Origin: an uncultured Merdimonas sp.
Lineage (GTDB): Bacteria; Bacillota; Clostridia; Lachnospirales; Lachnospiraceae
NCBI GenBank assembly: GCA_944378225.1
Contig: CALWGE010000018.1
Span: forward strand, 1 to 46,842
Length of the DNA: 46,842 nucleotides
Direction: 5' to 3'
In this document: in pieces, positions 7,764 to 14,313 of the stretch
Layout: every line of letters starts with the position of its first letter
Position numbering within the stretch: the stretch's first letter is position 1
The notes under the pieces: model-generated
Database searches by the model: none
The model's input: the letters and a program-made list of their open reading frames with translations, nothing else
Told to the model about the DNA's origin: nothing
Made by a program: the position numbers and the translations under genes

Positions 7764-8356
7764 AGGGGACTGACCTCGTCTTTCCTCTCTTCGTATCTGC
7801 CCCGGTACAATTCTTCCGCCCTTTCTGTATATGTCCTGACAAAATCGGTTTTTGCCCGGGTATACCCGTCCCTGTCATACTCGTACTGTTTCCAGAGTCC
7901 AAGCTTCAATCGCTCATAGGCAGCGGCAGCTTCCGGATGCTCATTCATGTAATCCCGGAAATACAGTTCTGCGTGGTCCCCGGCCCGGCGCAGATGCAGA
8001 TGATATACCTTCCGGGCAAAGCCTTTTTTCGTATATCCCAGATTGAAAGAAATTCTGTCCTCTTCAGAGGACATACGAAGAAATCCAACCTCTTCTATAG
8101 CCTTTGCGGCCTTCTCCATATCTTCACCTGCTGCAAGCTCCACCAGAATATCTATTATAGGTTTGGACCAGATATTTGAAATGGAGGTACTCCCAATATG
8201 AGCAATGCGTTTTACCTGACACTCCCGTAAGCAGATAGTCAGGTTCTTTTCCTGCTCTGTATAATACTCTCCCCAATCTGCACAGTGTTCCGTCAACTGA
8301 ATAGGAAACAGATTCCATAATTCTTCCAGTGACATCTGTGATAATTCCCTTTCCAT
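7757..8356 (-). CDS. GrpB-like nucleotidyltransferase-fold protein (UPF0157)
   Basis: The 199-aa protein carries the family hallmark HIGSTSISNIWSKPIIDILVE near residues 53-73, the GS-x-x-D nucleotidyltransferase-like core, then YHLHLRRAGDHAELYFRDYM as usual for GrpB proteins. Substrate and reaction are not known for this family; coenzyme A or nucleotide roles have been suggested from weak similarity. It lies downstream of yjdF on the same strand, 90 bases away, with a hairpin between them. Confidence 0.85.
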   Translation of the reverse strand: MERELSQMSLEELWNLFPIQLTEHCADWGEYYTEQEKNLTICLRECQVKRIAHIGSTSISNIWSKPIIDILVELAAGEDMEKAAKAIEEVGFLRMSSEEDRISFNLGYTKKGFARKVYHLHLRRAGDHAELYFRDYMNEHPEAAAAYERLKLGLWKQYEYDRDGYTRAKTDFVRTYTERAEELYRGRYEERKDEVSPLS

Positions 8357-8400
8357 AAACTTTTCTACTCTCCCTCAATTCCACATGCACAATACAGAAT

Positions 8401-8434
8401 ACCCCGGCCGCTGCCTTATGCCGCCGGGGTTTTT
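8401..8434. terminator. GC-rich hairpin between yjdF and the GrpB-like gene
   Basis: An 8-bp stem ACCCCGGC/GCCGGGGT (8401-8408 with 8423-8430) lies just beyond the yjdF stop. The T tract (8430-8434) is on the plus-strand side, so for the leftward genes the hairpin has A residues before it and no T run after it. Confidence 0.5.
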
Positions 8435-8446
8435 CAGAAAAGCTTC

Positions 8447-8863
8447 TTAGTGTCCTCTGTGCTTTTCTTTTCGTTTCTGCTGTCTCAACTGATACCGGCG
8501 CTGCTTTTCCTCTTTCTCCTGCTCTCTTCCAAGACGCCTGCGTTCCTCTTTTCTTTCCTCACGCTGTCTTTGAAGTGCCTTCTGAGATTTTGTTCCAATT
8601 CCCGCAGTCTGAAGCTGTCTTCTGATCTGACGTTGTCTGCGCTTTGGATTATCCGCATGCTGTTTCGGTTCCATGTCAACAGCCGGACTGAACCGGAGGC
8701 TGGTGTAAGATTTAAGGATAAAATCCATGATCTCCTGCTCACTGGGTTCCGGTCCGAATGTCACTTTGGATACGTACAGCTTTCCATCCGAAATCCGCTC
8801 AAAGACGCCCACCCAGAAAGGGTCCTCAAAATACACTGTCAGCTTTCCGCTCAATTTGTCCAT
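8447..8863 (-). CDS. yjdF: YjdF-family protein (DUF2992)
   Basis: The 138-aa protein starts with the conserved YjdF fold (SGKLTVYFEDPFWVGVFER, then LYVSKVTFGPEPSEQEI) and ends in a highly charged Lys/Arg/Gln/Glu tail from about residue 70, as usual in Firmicutes. The molecular function is unknown. Family members are commonly controlled by the yjdF riboswitch, which responds to azaaromatic compounds, and a structured leader is present here (8892-9013). The AAAGGAGGG ribosome site lies between that leader and the ATG, which would suit control of translation. Homologs are thought to help with toxic aromatic molecules. Confidence 0.9.
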   Translation of the reverse strand: MDKLSGKLTVYFEDPFWVGVFERISDGKLYVSKVTFGPEPSEQEIMDFILKSYTSLRFSPAVDMEPKQHADNPKRRQRQIRRQLQTAGIGTKSQKALQRQREERKEERRRLGREQEKEEKQRRYQLRQQKRKEKHRGH

Positions 8864-8891
8864 AACGTTCCCTCCTTTAAATGTGTTATGA

Positions 8892-9013
8892 ACAAAGAAC
8901 GGACAACCCAGGAGGGGCAGGTTACTTACCCTGTCCTGCCGGACAGGATGGCCGGGCTACCTACCGGCTCTGGCATATTCCCAAAAGAATACGCGTTGCG
9001 TTTTTATCTTTGT
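8892..9013 (-). promoter_or_regulatory. Structured leader of yjdF, probable yjdF riboswitch
   Basis: The minus-strand RNA folds into a closed multi-stem structure. The outer stem pairs ACAAAGA (9007-9013) with UCUUUGU (8892-8898) and continues through AACGCAAC with GUUG/CGUU. Inside are GCGUAUUC/GGAAUAUGC, GCCGG/CCGGC with the loop UAGGUAG, and CCUGUCC/GGACAGG. It ends about 30 bases before the yjdF ATG. Position and architecture fit the Firmicutes yjdF motif; the class call comes mainly from the gene it precedes. Confidence 0.75.
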
Positions 9014-9058
9014 CTTTTATATGAAACGCACTAAGCGCCGCATATCATTTTTCTGCTC

Positions 9059-9568
9059 TCACAGTGTGCATACCATGAGATATTCCTGTTCTGTTTCGCC
9101 GGCGATTTCAAACCCCACGCGCCGGTACAGACGAACCGCAGCATTTTCCTTCTGTACAGACAGGGAAACTTTCCTGTATCCCTGCTGCCTCAGCAATGCG
9201 AGGATCTCTGCCAGAAGACGTGAGCCCACGCCCTGGCCACGGTATTCTCTGTAAAGGGAAATGGCAAGGGACGGAGTCTCATTATCCACATGACCGTAAT
9301 CATTCATGATTCTTGTCCACACTGCTCCCACCGCTTTTCCACCAGACTCAGCCACCAGACAATAATCCCCCTTTTGTGTGCCGAAATTTTCCGTATACAC
9401 CCGAAGCTCCGGCAACTCCACTACATCCCGAGCGGGCGGCTCCACTCCTTCCGGAATAAAAATCGCTTCATACAGAAATTCTTTCAGAAGAGCCGTCTCA
9501 TCCCCCACAATGGGACGGATGATACAGGGGAAGCCAATTTCCGGATCTTGTTCTGTCATTCTCTCCAT
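9059..9568 (-). CDS. GNAT-family N-acetyltransferase
   Basis: The 169-aa protein has the acetyl-CoA binding signature YREYRGQGVGSRLLAEIL near residues 107-125, followed by the usual VSLSVQKENAAVRLYRRVGFE strand-helix. The substrate cannot be predicted. It is the last gene of the leftward accessory cluster, 16 bases after the broken GPP34 gene and upstream of the yjdF leader. Confidence 0.85.
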   Translation of the reverse strand: MERMTEQDPEIGFPCIIRPIVGDETALLKEFLYEAIFIPEGVEPPARDVVELPELRVYTENFGTQKGDYCLVAESGGKAVGAVWTRIMNDYGHVDNETPSLAISLYREYRGQGVGSRLLAEILALLRQQGYRKVSLSVQKENAAVRLYRRVGFEIAGETEQEYLMVCTL

Positions 9569-9584
9569 TTTACTCTATTCCTTC

Positions 9585-10111
9585 TCACGTAACTGCCACA
9601 ATCAGCATCAGATACAGGGATTCGATATACTCCGTGACCTTCCGAATCATCGCAGTCTGCGGATTGTCTTTGATTTCCTTCAGCCGTTTCTTCAGGTCTT
9701 TCTTTTCCTCTGCTGAAAAATATTTCTGCAGGTCTCCGCTCTTGTTCAGCAGAGCGGTCAGGGCCATCACGTCTCCTGACAATTCTCCGCTCTCCAGAAG
9801 CTCTGCCCGGATATTCTGCACAGTGGCGTCCACCGCAAGAGTATTTGGCACATACAGATCCTTTCCTCCAAACAGTCCGCCCTTTTCCTTCTGCGCGCAG
9901 CCTTCCCGCACCAGAGACTCGCCTACGGAGGAAATCAGTTCCTGAATATTTTTGTCCGTAAACGTCACGGAGAAATATTCCACAATCTTTTCAGTTCCAG
10001 CACCCCTGCCGCTGAAAGGGCGATGGTCTTCTCCATACCGAAAGCCGGCAGCTTTCCGTTCTCCTTCAAGATACAAAGCAGATACTGCTGTGTAATCCCT
10101 GTTTGATTCAT
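9585..10111 (-). pseudogene. Broken GPP34 (GOLPH3-like) family gene
   Basis: An AGGAGG site and ATG at 10111 open a frame encoding MNQTGITQQYLLCILKENGK and then LPAFGMEKTIALSAAGVLEL, the classic N-terminus of bacterial GPP34 proteins. It stops after 48 codons at 9965. The C-terminal part continues in another frame (EKIVEYFSVTFTDKNIQEL to IESLYLMLIVAVT). Besides the frame change, roughly 50-60 residues normally found between these parts are missing, so an internal out-of-frame deletion is the simplest reading. Intact relatives are about 210-230 aa. The downstream frame could still be translated from a TTG near 10076, but no full protein is possible. Confidence 0.75.
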
Positions 10112-10169
10112 CCCTGTACCTCCTGTTTTTTCTGATGCTGCTTATCCTTCCCTGTTTCCTCAGGCCATA

Positions 10170-10826
10170 TTATACAGACTTCTGCTCTGCCAATTCCACA
10201 CCTCTGACCGGATGCCGAATCACGGTCTTAAGCTTCTCCGGACTGCAACGTCTTACATCGCTCAGATATATTTCATGATGGAAACGGCCGCTTTCAAAGT
10301 CCGGCCGGAATCCCTGCTCTCTTGCGAAATCTTTCATAGCCTGAACCGTGGCCGGCTCATCATCGTAAGGGCCGATGTGCATGCACTGCACGCAGAGTCC
10401 TTCTTCGTAAGTCAGAAACTCCACACGAGAAAAATCCGTCTGCTTTTTCTCTTCCGCTTCCCGGACGGCCCAGTGGAAAATTTCTTCCGTCACAAATTCC
10501 GGAAGGCGGATCAGAGATATCCACTGAAAGGTTTCTTTATGTCCGTAGTCCACTCCCAGAATACCCTCCTGCCACCAGAACCCTTCCAGAGGCGGAACCA
10601 CATAATCAAAATACCCCTCTATCTGATGTGCGCCCTTTTTGCTCATTTTGATGGTATAGGCTATGGCATACAGAAGGCCGATTGATTCCTTATATGCCCC
10701 ATTTTCCTCATTGGGATCTCCCTTGCCCCGGACAGCCAGAAAATTCATTTCCGGGATAGTGATTATCTGCGGCTTTCTGGGCGGCAGATAGAATTCTTTA
10801 TACTCTTTTTTATAATCAAAAGCCAT
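10170..10826 (-). CDS. GyrI-like small-molecule-binding protein (COG4832-like)
   Basis: The 218-aa protein has the GyrI-like SHS2 fold marks: PEMNFLAVRGKGDPN near residues 25-39, LEGFWWQ around residue 80, and ECxxMxHxGPY-type sequence VQCMHIGPYDDEP near residue 145. Family members bind drugs or other small hydrophobic ligands and often pair with regulators. Its start overlaps the end of the YjbR-DUF3795 gene by 11 bases, suggesting coupled translation inside the WYL-regulator operon. Confidence 0.85.
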   Translation of the reverse strand: MAFDYKKEYKEFYLPPRKPQIITIPEMNFLAVRGKGDPNEENGAYKESIGLLYAIAYTIKMSKKGAHQIEGYFDYVVPPLEGFWWQEGILGVDYGHKETFQWISLIRLPEFVTEEIFHWAVREAEEKKQTDFSRVEFLTYEEGLCVQCMHIGPYDDEPATVQAMKDFAREQGFRPDFESGRFHHEIYLSDVRRCSPEKLKTVIRHPVRGVELAEQKSV

Positions 10827-11475
10827 ACTGGCCCCTCCCTTTAGGCATGATTGTTTCCAGTCTCTCTGTCCGCTCCTTTATCGAAGCTTCAAATTCTTCC
10901 TCTGAAAGTCCGGGATCCCGGACTTCCCTCCAGAGCAGACAAGGCAGCTCCTGACATTCGGCGCAACTCACGTACCGGCGCTTCTGTACGGCGCAGACAT
11001 AGAGGGGGCAGGCCTGTCCCGGGGGCGCATGGAACACCTTTCCCTGACTTTCACTGCAGCCTTCGCACTCCTTTTTATAATACCCGCAGGCACTGCATTC
11101 CAGTCCGCAGGAGCTTATACCCAGAACGAGCCGCTGCTGCTTTTTACTGAAAGTGTTCAGCATCAGGTCGTAAGCCTTGTCCAGCAGATCCATCAGAAGC
11201 TCATCGGGCACCTTCCCCTCAGTCTTCACAGAAATCCAGGTCCGCTTATCGGAATAGTATCCGGGAATGATATCTTCGTACTGGTCCTGGAGAAACAGTC
11301 CTTCCTCCGGGTCTGCCTTGAGATTGATATAACAAGGCTCATCTGCCTTGTCTAGGCAGATGGCTGCAAACATCTTTCCTCCCACATGATACCGGATCCA
11401 GTTCCAGACCGGCTGAAAATCCTTCGTCACGCTGCGCTTTTTCAGCAGATATCCGTCCAGCCATTTGTAGCGCAT
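10816..11475 (-). CDS. MmcQ/YjbR-like domain fused to a Cys-rich DUF3795 domain
   Basis: The 219-aa protein has two parts. Residues 1-115 resemble YjbR/MmcQ (YHVGGKMFAAICLD, then YHxx-type GYYSDKRTWISV), a CyaY-like fold often annotated as DNA-binding without firm proof. Residues about 118-215 are a DUF3795-type domain with ten or more cysteines in pairs (SSCGLECSACGYY, KECEGC, CPLYVCAVQ, CAECQELPC), suited to bind zinc or an iron-sulfur cluster. The start at 11475 follows GGGAGG. A longer frame to 11706 overlaps the upstream regulator and looks unnatural. It sits 4 bases behind the WYL regulator. Confidence 0.8.
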   Translation of the reverse strand: MRYKWLDGYLLKKRSVTKDFQPVWNWIRYHVGGKMFAAICLDKADEPCYINLKADPEEGLFLQDQYEDIIPGYYSDKRTWISVKTEGKVPDELLMDLLDKAYDLMLNTFSKKQQRLVLGISSCGLECSACGYYKKECEGCSESQGKVFHAPPGQACPLYVCAVQKRRYVSCAECQELPCLLWREVRDPGLSEEEFEASIKERTERLETIMPKGRGQYGF

Positions 11476-11479
11476 ATCC

Positions 11480-12388
11480 TCATCCCTCCCTATATCGGAC
11501 CGCCGCCCGCTCCAGTTCCCTCCGAAGCTCATCGCGCAGTTCCCGGGGCTCCAGAAGCTCCGCCCTGTCCCGGAAGGTGAGCATCCAGGACAGCAGACTC
11601 TCTGCATCCGTATAGTCAGCGTGAAACAGGAGTCTCCCGTCCTCCTGTTCCTCAAAGCAGCCTGCGCCGAACTCCTCCACCAGCCGCCATTTACAGTCCG
11701 GTTCAAACAATGCCTTCACCCGGATTCCTCCCGGAAAGATCCGCTCGTTTTCCAGATCCGGCAGAAGGGCCGACCGCCCTTCAAAGGGCTCCCCCAGAAC
11801 AGGCTCTTCCATCCGGTTCAGCTTGAACAGCCGGTAATCCTCCCGGGTCCGGCAGTATCCCCATACATACCAGCTGGACCACCGGAAAATGAGATAATAA
11901 GGCTCGATAGTTCTCCGGCTCTCCCCTCCCGGCGCATAATAACAGAAAGACAGCAGGCGGTGCTGATCCATCCCCTCACGGACAAGTTCGATTCTGGGTG
12001 CGAGAGCCTCTTTATACCAGGAGGACAGGTCAATAAGGATATTCTGTGCTCCCGGCATCAGTGTGGACGCCCCCGCCGAAAGCTTTTCCATCAGCTGCGC
12101 CGCCCTGCCATTACCGCTGACGCTGTCCAGCCCGCGCAGGCCCGCCAGAATCTCCTGCATCTCCGCAGATGTCAGCAGCGTCCGGTCTATCTTATATCCC
12201 TCCATCACGGAAATTCCTCCGTTCTGTCCCTGGGAAGTCACAATGGGAATTCCTGCCCTGCACAGAGCCTCGATATCCCGGTTGATGGTCCGCCGTGATA
12301 CTTCAAACCGTTCCGCCAGCTCAGGAGCTGTCACCTTTTCCTTCTGCAGCAGAAGCGACAGAATCCCGATCAGCCTGTCTATCTTCAT
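11480..12388 (-). CDS. HTH-WYL transcriptional regulator (YafY/YobV type)
   Basis: The 302-aa protein starts with a winged HTH (RLIGILSLLLQKEKVTAPEL, SRRTINRDIEAL, residues 1-60) and carries a WYL domain at about residues 140-210 (IEPYYLIFRWSSWYVWGYCR, then FKLNRM) and a WCX-like C-terminal domain. WYL domains sense ligands such as nucleic acids or nucleotides, and these regulators often control their own neighbours. It is the first gene of the leftward cluster with the YjbR-DUF3795, GyrI-like, GPP34 remnant and GNAT genes. Confidence 0.9.
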   Translation of the reverse strand: MKIDRLIGILSLLLQKEKVTAPELAERFEVSRRTINRDIEALCRAGIPIVTSQGQNGGISVMEGYKIDRTLLTSAEMQEILAGLRGLDSVSGNGRAAQLMEKLSAGASTLMPGAQNILIDLSSWYKEALAPRIELVREGMDQHRLLSFCYYAPGGESRRTIEPYYLIFRWSSWYVWGYCRTREDYRLFKLNRMEEPVLGEPFEGRSALLPDLENERIFPGGIRVKALFEPDCKWRLVEEFGAGCFEEQEDGRLLFHADYTDAESLLSWMLTFRDRAELLEPRELRDELRRELERAAVRYREG

Positions 12389-12418
12389 CTGTCTGTCCCT
12401 CCCGTTTCCTTTTCTATG

Positions 12419-12427
12419 ATTATAGCA
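12419..12427 (-). promoter_or_regulatory. Extended -10 promoter of the WYL-regulator cluster
   Basis: The minus strand reads TGCTATAAT (TG at 12426-12427, TATAAT at 12419-12424), a perfect extended -10. No strong -35 is seen. It lies about 30 bases upstream of the ATG at 12388. Confidence 0.6.
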
Positions 12428-12462
12428 CAGGAACCGGACACCAGCCTGTCATGTTTGCTGCC

Positions 12463-12798
12463 TTATTTCCCGGCCAGGAACTCGGCTGCCGCCCCGGCCA
12501 GTACTACTCCCAGATAAACGCAGCTCCAGATAATCCAAAGACTGTTCAGTCCGGGTCCGTAATCCCGCTGAAAGCAATATCCCAGAAAAAAGCCCAGAAC
12601 ATATCCTGCCAGCGTAAAAACCGGCAGAATTTTTTTACCGAATACAAAACCAGATACGGCTGCCACAAGGATTCCCGAAACAAAAAGAACAAAGGGCCAT
12701 TCCCTCATGCCATGAAGGAAAAACAATGGCCAGCGCAGAATCAGCCAGGACGCTGTCAGCCCTGCCAGAGAAATCAGACACATTTTTCTATTCTTCAT
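12463..12798 (-). CDS. Small four-helix membrane protein, unknown
   Basis: The protein (111 aa) is almost all hydrophobic, with about four membrane helices (residues roughly 8-22, 32-50, 55-72 and 86-106). I do not recognise the family. The ATG at 12798 follows AAGGAGG; an in-frame extension to 12834 would bury that site. It is 43 bases behind the DUF6054-like gene on the same strand and probably cotranscribed. Confidence 0.7.
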   Translation of the reverse strand: MKNRKMCLISLAGLTASWLILRWPLFFLHGMREWPFVLFVSGILVAAVSGFVFGKKILPVFTLAGYVLGFFLGYCFQRDYGPGLNSLWIIWSCVYLGVVLAGAAAEFLAGK

Positions 12799-12841
12799 TT
12801 TCTCTTCCTCCTTATCCGGGAAATCCGGAAGCACTTTCTGC

Positions 12842-13168
12842 TCACAGCAGCTCTCTCAGCTTGTCAAGAAACGCTTCTTCTCCCCAGGTATTAATTTTGA
12901 AAAACACAGCCTGGCTCCCACCTGCCGTAATTGCAGAAAGATAAATCTCATCATTTCCATTCTGAAACAGGGTCACACTCAGGCTGACACGGTTTCCGCC
13001 TGCGTAGCTGTACCGTTCAAATACGCGCACACTGCAGCGGGCCTGCCCGCTGCGAAAATCACTGGAATCCTCCAGCGACGCTGACATGCTTCCATTCAGA
13101 ATCCCGGTTTCGATCCTTTCCAGAATCTGATCAAAATCTCCATGAAGTGTCTGCTCCAGTTTAGCCAT
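12842..13168 (-). CDS. DUF6054-like small soluble protein
   Basis: This 108-aa protein has the look of the DUF6054 group: SASLEDSSDFRSGQARCSVRV near the middle, then ERYSYAGGNRVSLSVTLFQ and a GGSQAVFFKINTWGEEAFLD end. No function is known and no signal or membrane segment is present. GGGAGGT precedes the ATG. It is likely the first gene of a two-gene unit with the small membrane protein. Confidence 0.7.
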   Translation of the reverse strand: MAKLEQTLHGDFDQILERIETGILNGSMSASLEDSSDFRSGQARCSVRVFERYSYAGGNRVSLSVTLFQNGNDEIYLSAITAGGSQAVFFKINTWGEEAFLDKLRELL

Positions 13169-13241
13169 AATTCTGTACCTCCCTCATCCATTCTGACGCC
13201 CACTCAAGAAGAAGCGATGAATCCTTCCTGTTTTGGAAGTA

Positions 13242-13250
13242 AGTATAGCA
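13242..13250 (-). promoter_or_regulatory. Extended -10 promoter of the DUF6054-like gene
   Basis: The minus strand reads TGCTATACT. The -35 region is weak. The leader would be about 65 bases. Confidence 0.45.
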
Positions 13251-13293
13251 TTCCGAATATATGAATACCAGTCTTTCTCTTCCGGCTTTTTTG

Positions 13294-13302
13294 TGCTATG
13301 AT
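13294..13302 (+). promoter_or_regulatory. Possible extended -10 promoter of the ferredoxin gene
   Basis: TGCTATGAT is an extended -10 candidate; a second TATAAT without a good -35 sits at 13321-13326. Either would leave a leader of about 90-115 bases before 13424. Confidence 0.35.
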
Positions 13303-13423
13303 CTTATGGGAGATTTTCTGTATAATTCCTGAGCTTTGTGATGACCGCTTTGGTGATCTTGTCACAGAAGGATTCTGCATTCTCTGTTATTCTTATCTCC
13401 AGTAAAATCAGGAGGAGCTCAAT

Positions 13424-13636
13424 ATGGAAACGAAAATTCGAAGAAAAAAGAAGGCCTCTGTGGAAGAAGCTCTCTGTGTAGCCTGCGGCTGCTGCAGAAA
13501 AGTCTGTCCCAAACAGGCCATTGAGATCTGGAAAGGCGTGACCGCCAGAATCTGCGCAGAAAAATGCATTGGCTGCGGAAAATGTGTGAAAGAGTGCCCT
13601 GCGTCCGTAATTTCTCTCCAGGAGGTACAGCCATGA
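13424..13636 (+). CDS. Small 2[4Fe-4S] ferredoxin-type protein
   Basis: The 70-aa protein has two complete cluster motifs, CVACGCCRKVCP (from residue 18) and CIGCGKCVKECP (from about residue 48), behind a basic N-terminus. It should carry electrons in the cytoplasm. Its stop overlaps the next start (ATGA at 13633-13636), so it is translationally coupled to the NapH-like membrane protein and probably docks on it. CAGGAGGAG precedes the ATG. Confidence 0.9.
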   Translation: METKIRRKKKASVEEALCVACGCCRKVCPKQAIEIWKGVTARICAEKCIGCGKCVKECPASVISLQEVQP

Positions 13637-14202
13637 AAAAGCACTGGTACGATTATCTCTGGATTTTGTCACTGGCTTATCTGATTCTCGGATTTTTCAA
13701 TATTCTGTTTGCATGGCTTGGACTGCTGTGCTTTTTTATCCCGCTCATCATTTCCATCGGATGGGGAACAAAAGGATATTGTAACCGATACTGCGGCAGA
13801 GGCCAGCTTTTTGCTCTTCTTGGAGGCAGACTTGGTCTGTCCCGGAAAAAAGATATTCCGAACTGGATGAAAAGCCGCTGGTTCCGGTACGGTTTCCTGA
13901 TCTTCTTTTTTATCATGTTCTTTCAGATGCTCTGGAGCACATATCTTGTATTTGCAGGCGCAAAAGATTTAAGACAGGTGGTGACTCTCCTGTGGACCTT
14001 CCGGCTTCCCTGGAACTGGGCATACCACGGAACTCTGTTTCATCCCGGTGTTGCACAGTTTGCCTTCGGCTTCTACAGTGTGATGCTGACTTCCACCGTG
14101 CTGGGACTTATAACCATGGTGCTGTTCAAACCCAGAAGCTGGTGTGTCTACTGCCCTATGGGAACCATGACTCAGCTGATATGCAGAGCAAAAGCAAAAT
14201 AG
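13633..14202 (+). CDS. NapH/Fer4_5-like polytopic membrane iron-sulfur protein
   Basis: The 189-aa protein has about four membrane helices and two cysteine clusters of the NapH/NosR/RnfA-associated type: CNRYCGRG near residue 55 and CVYCPMGTMTQLIC near the C-terminus. Such proteins hand electrons across or along the membrane to extracytoplasmic reductases or maturation enzymes. With the preceding ferredoxin it forms a minimal two-gene module, and no reductase is adjacent. The start was set by the ATGA overlap and GGAGG. Its partner cannot be inferred from the neighbours; converging feoAB is probably coincidence. Confidence 0.8.
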   Translation: MKKHWYDYLWILSLAYLILGFFNILFAWLGLLCFFIPLIISIGWGTKGYCNRYCGRGQLFALLGGRLGLSRKKDIPNWMKSRWFRYGFLIFFFIMFFQMLWSTYLVFAGAKDLRQVVTLLWTFRLPWNWAYHGTLFHPGVAQFAFGFYSVMLTSTVLGLITMVLFKPRSWCVYCPMGTMTQLICRAKAK

Positions 14203-14241
14203 TTCCGCAGGTTTCTTATCTGTTTTAATCTGAAGTTACAG

Positions 14242-14293
14242 AAAGGGCCGGTGTACCGAAGGACTGTACAGTCCCTGGCACACCGGCCTTTCC
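14242..14293. terminator. Bidirectional terminator between the NapH-like gene and feoAB
   Basis: The arms GGCCGGTGT (14246-14254) and ACACCGGCC (14280-14288) enclose a second small hairpin GGACTG/CAGTCC. AAAG and CTTTCC flank the outside. It lies between converging genes. Confidence 0.7.
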
Positions 14294-14313
14294 ATTTCTC
14301 TGTTATTTCAATT

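Noticed and set aside
8450-9034. A 194-codon plus-strand frame across yjdF and its leader
   Set aside because: It runs antisense through yjdF and the structured RNA; the apparent membrane-like composition comes from the Lys/Glu-rich yjdF tail read backwards.
9965-10111. Programmed frameshifting to join the two GPP34 parts
   Set aside because: No slippery heptamer is seen at the junction, and a block of residues is missing as well as the frame, so mutation is the simpler reading.
13335-13376. TGTGA...TCACA near 13350 as a Crp/Fnr site before the ferredoxin gene
   Set aside because: The two arms are about 18 bases apart instead of the 6 expected for that operator.
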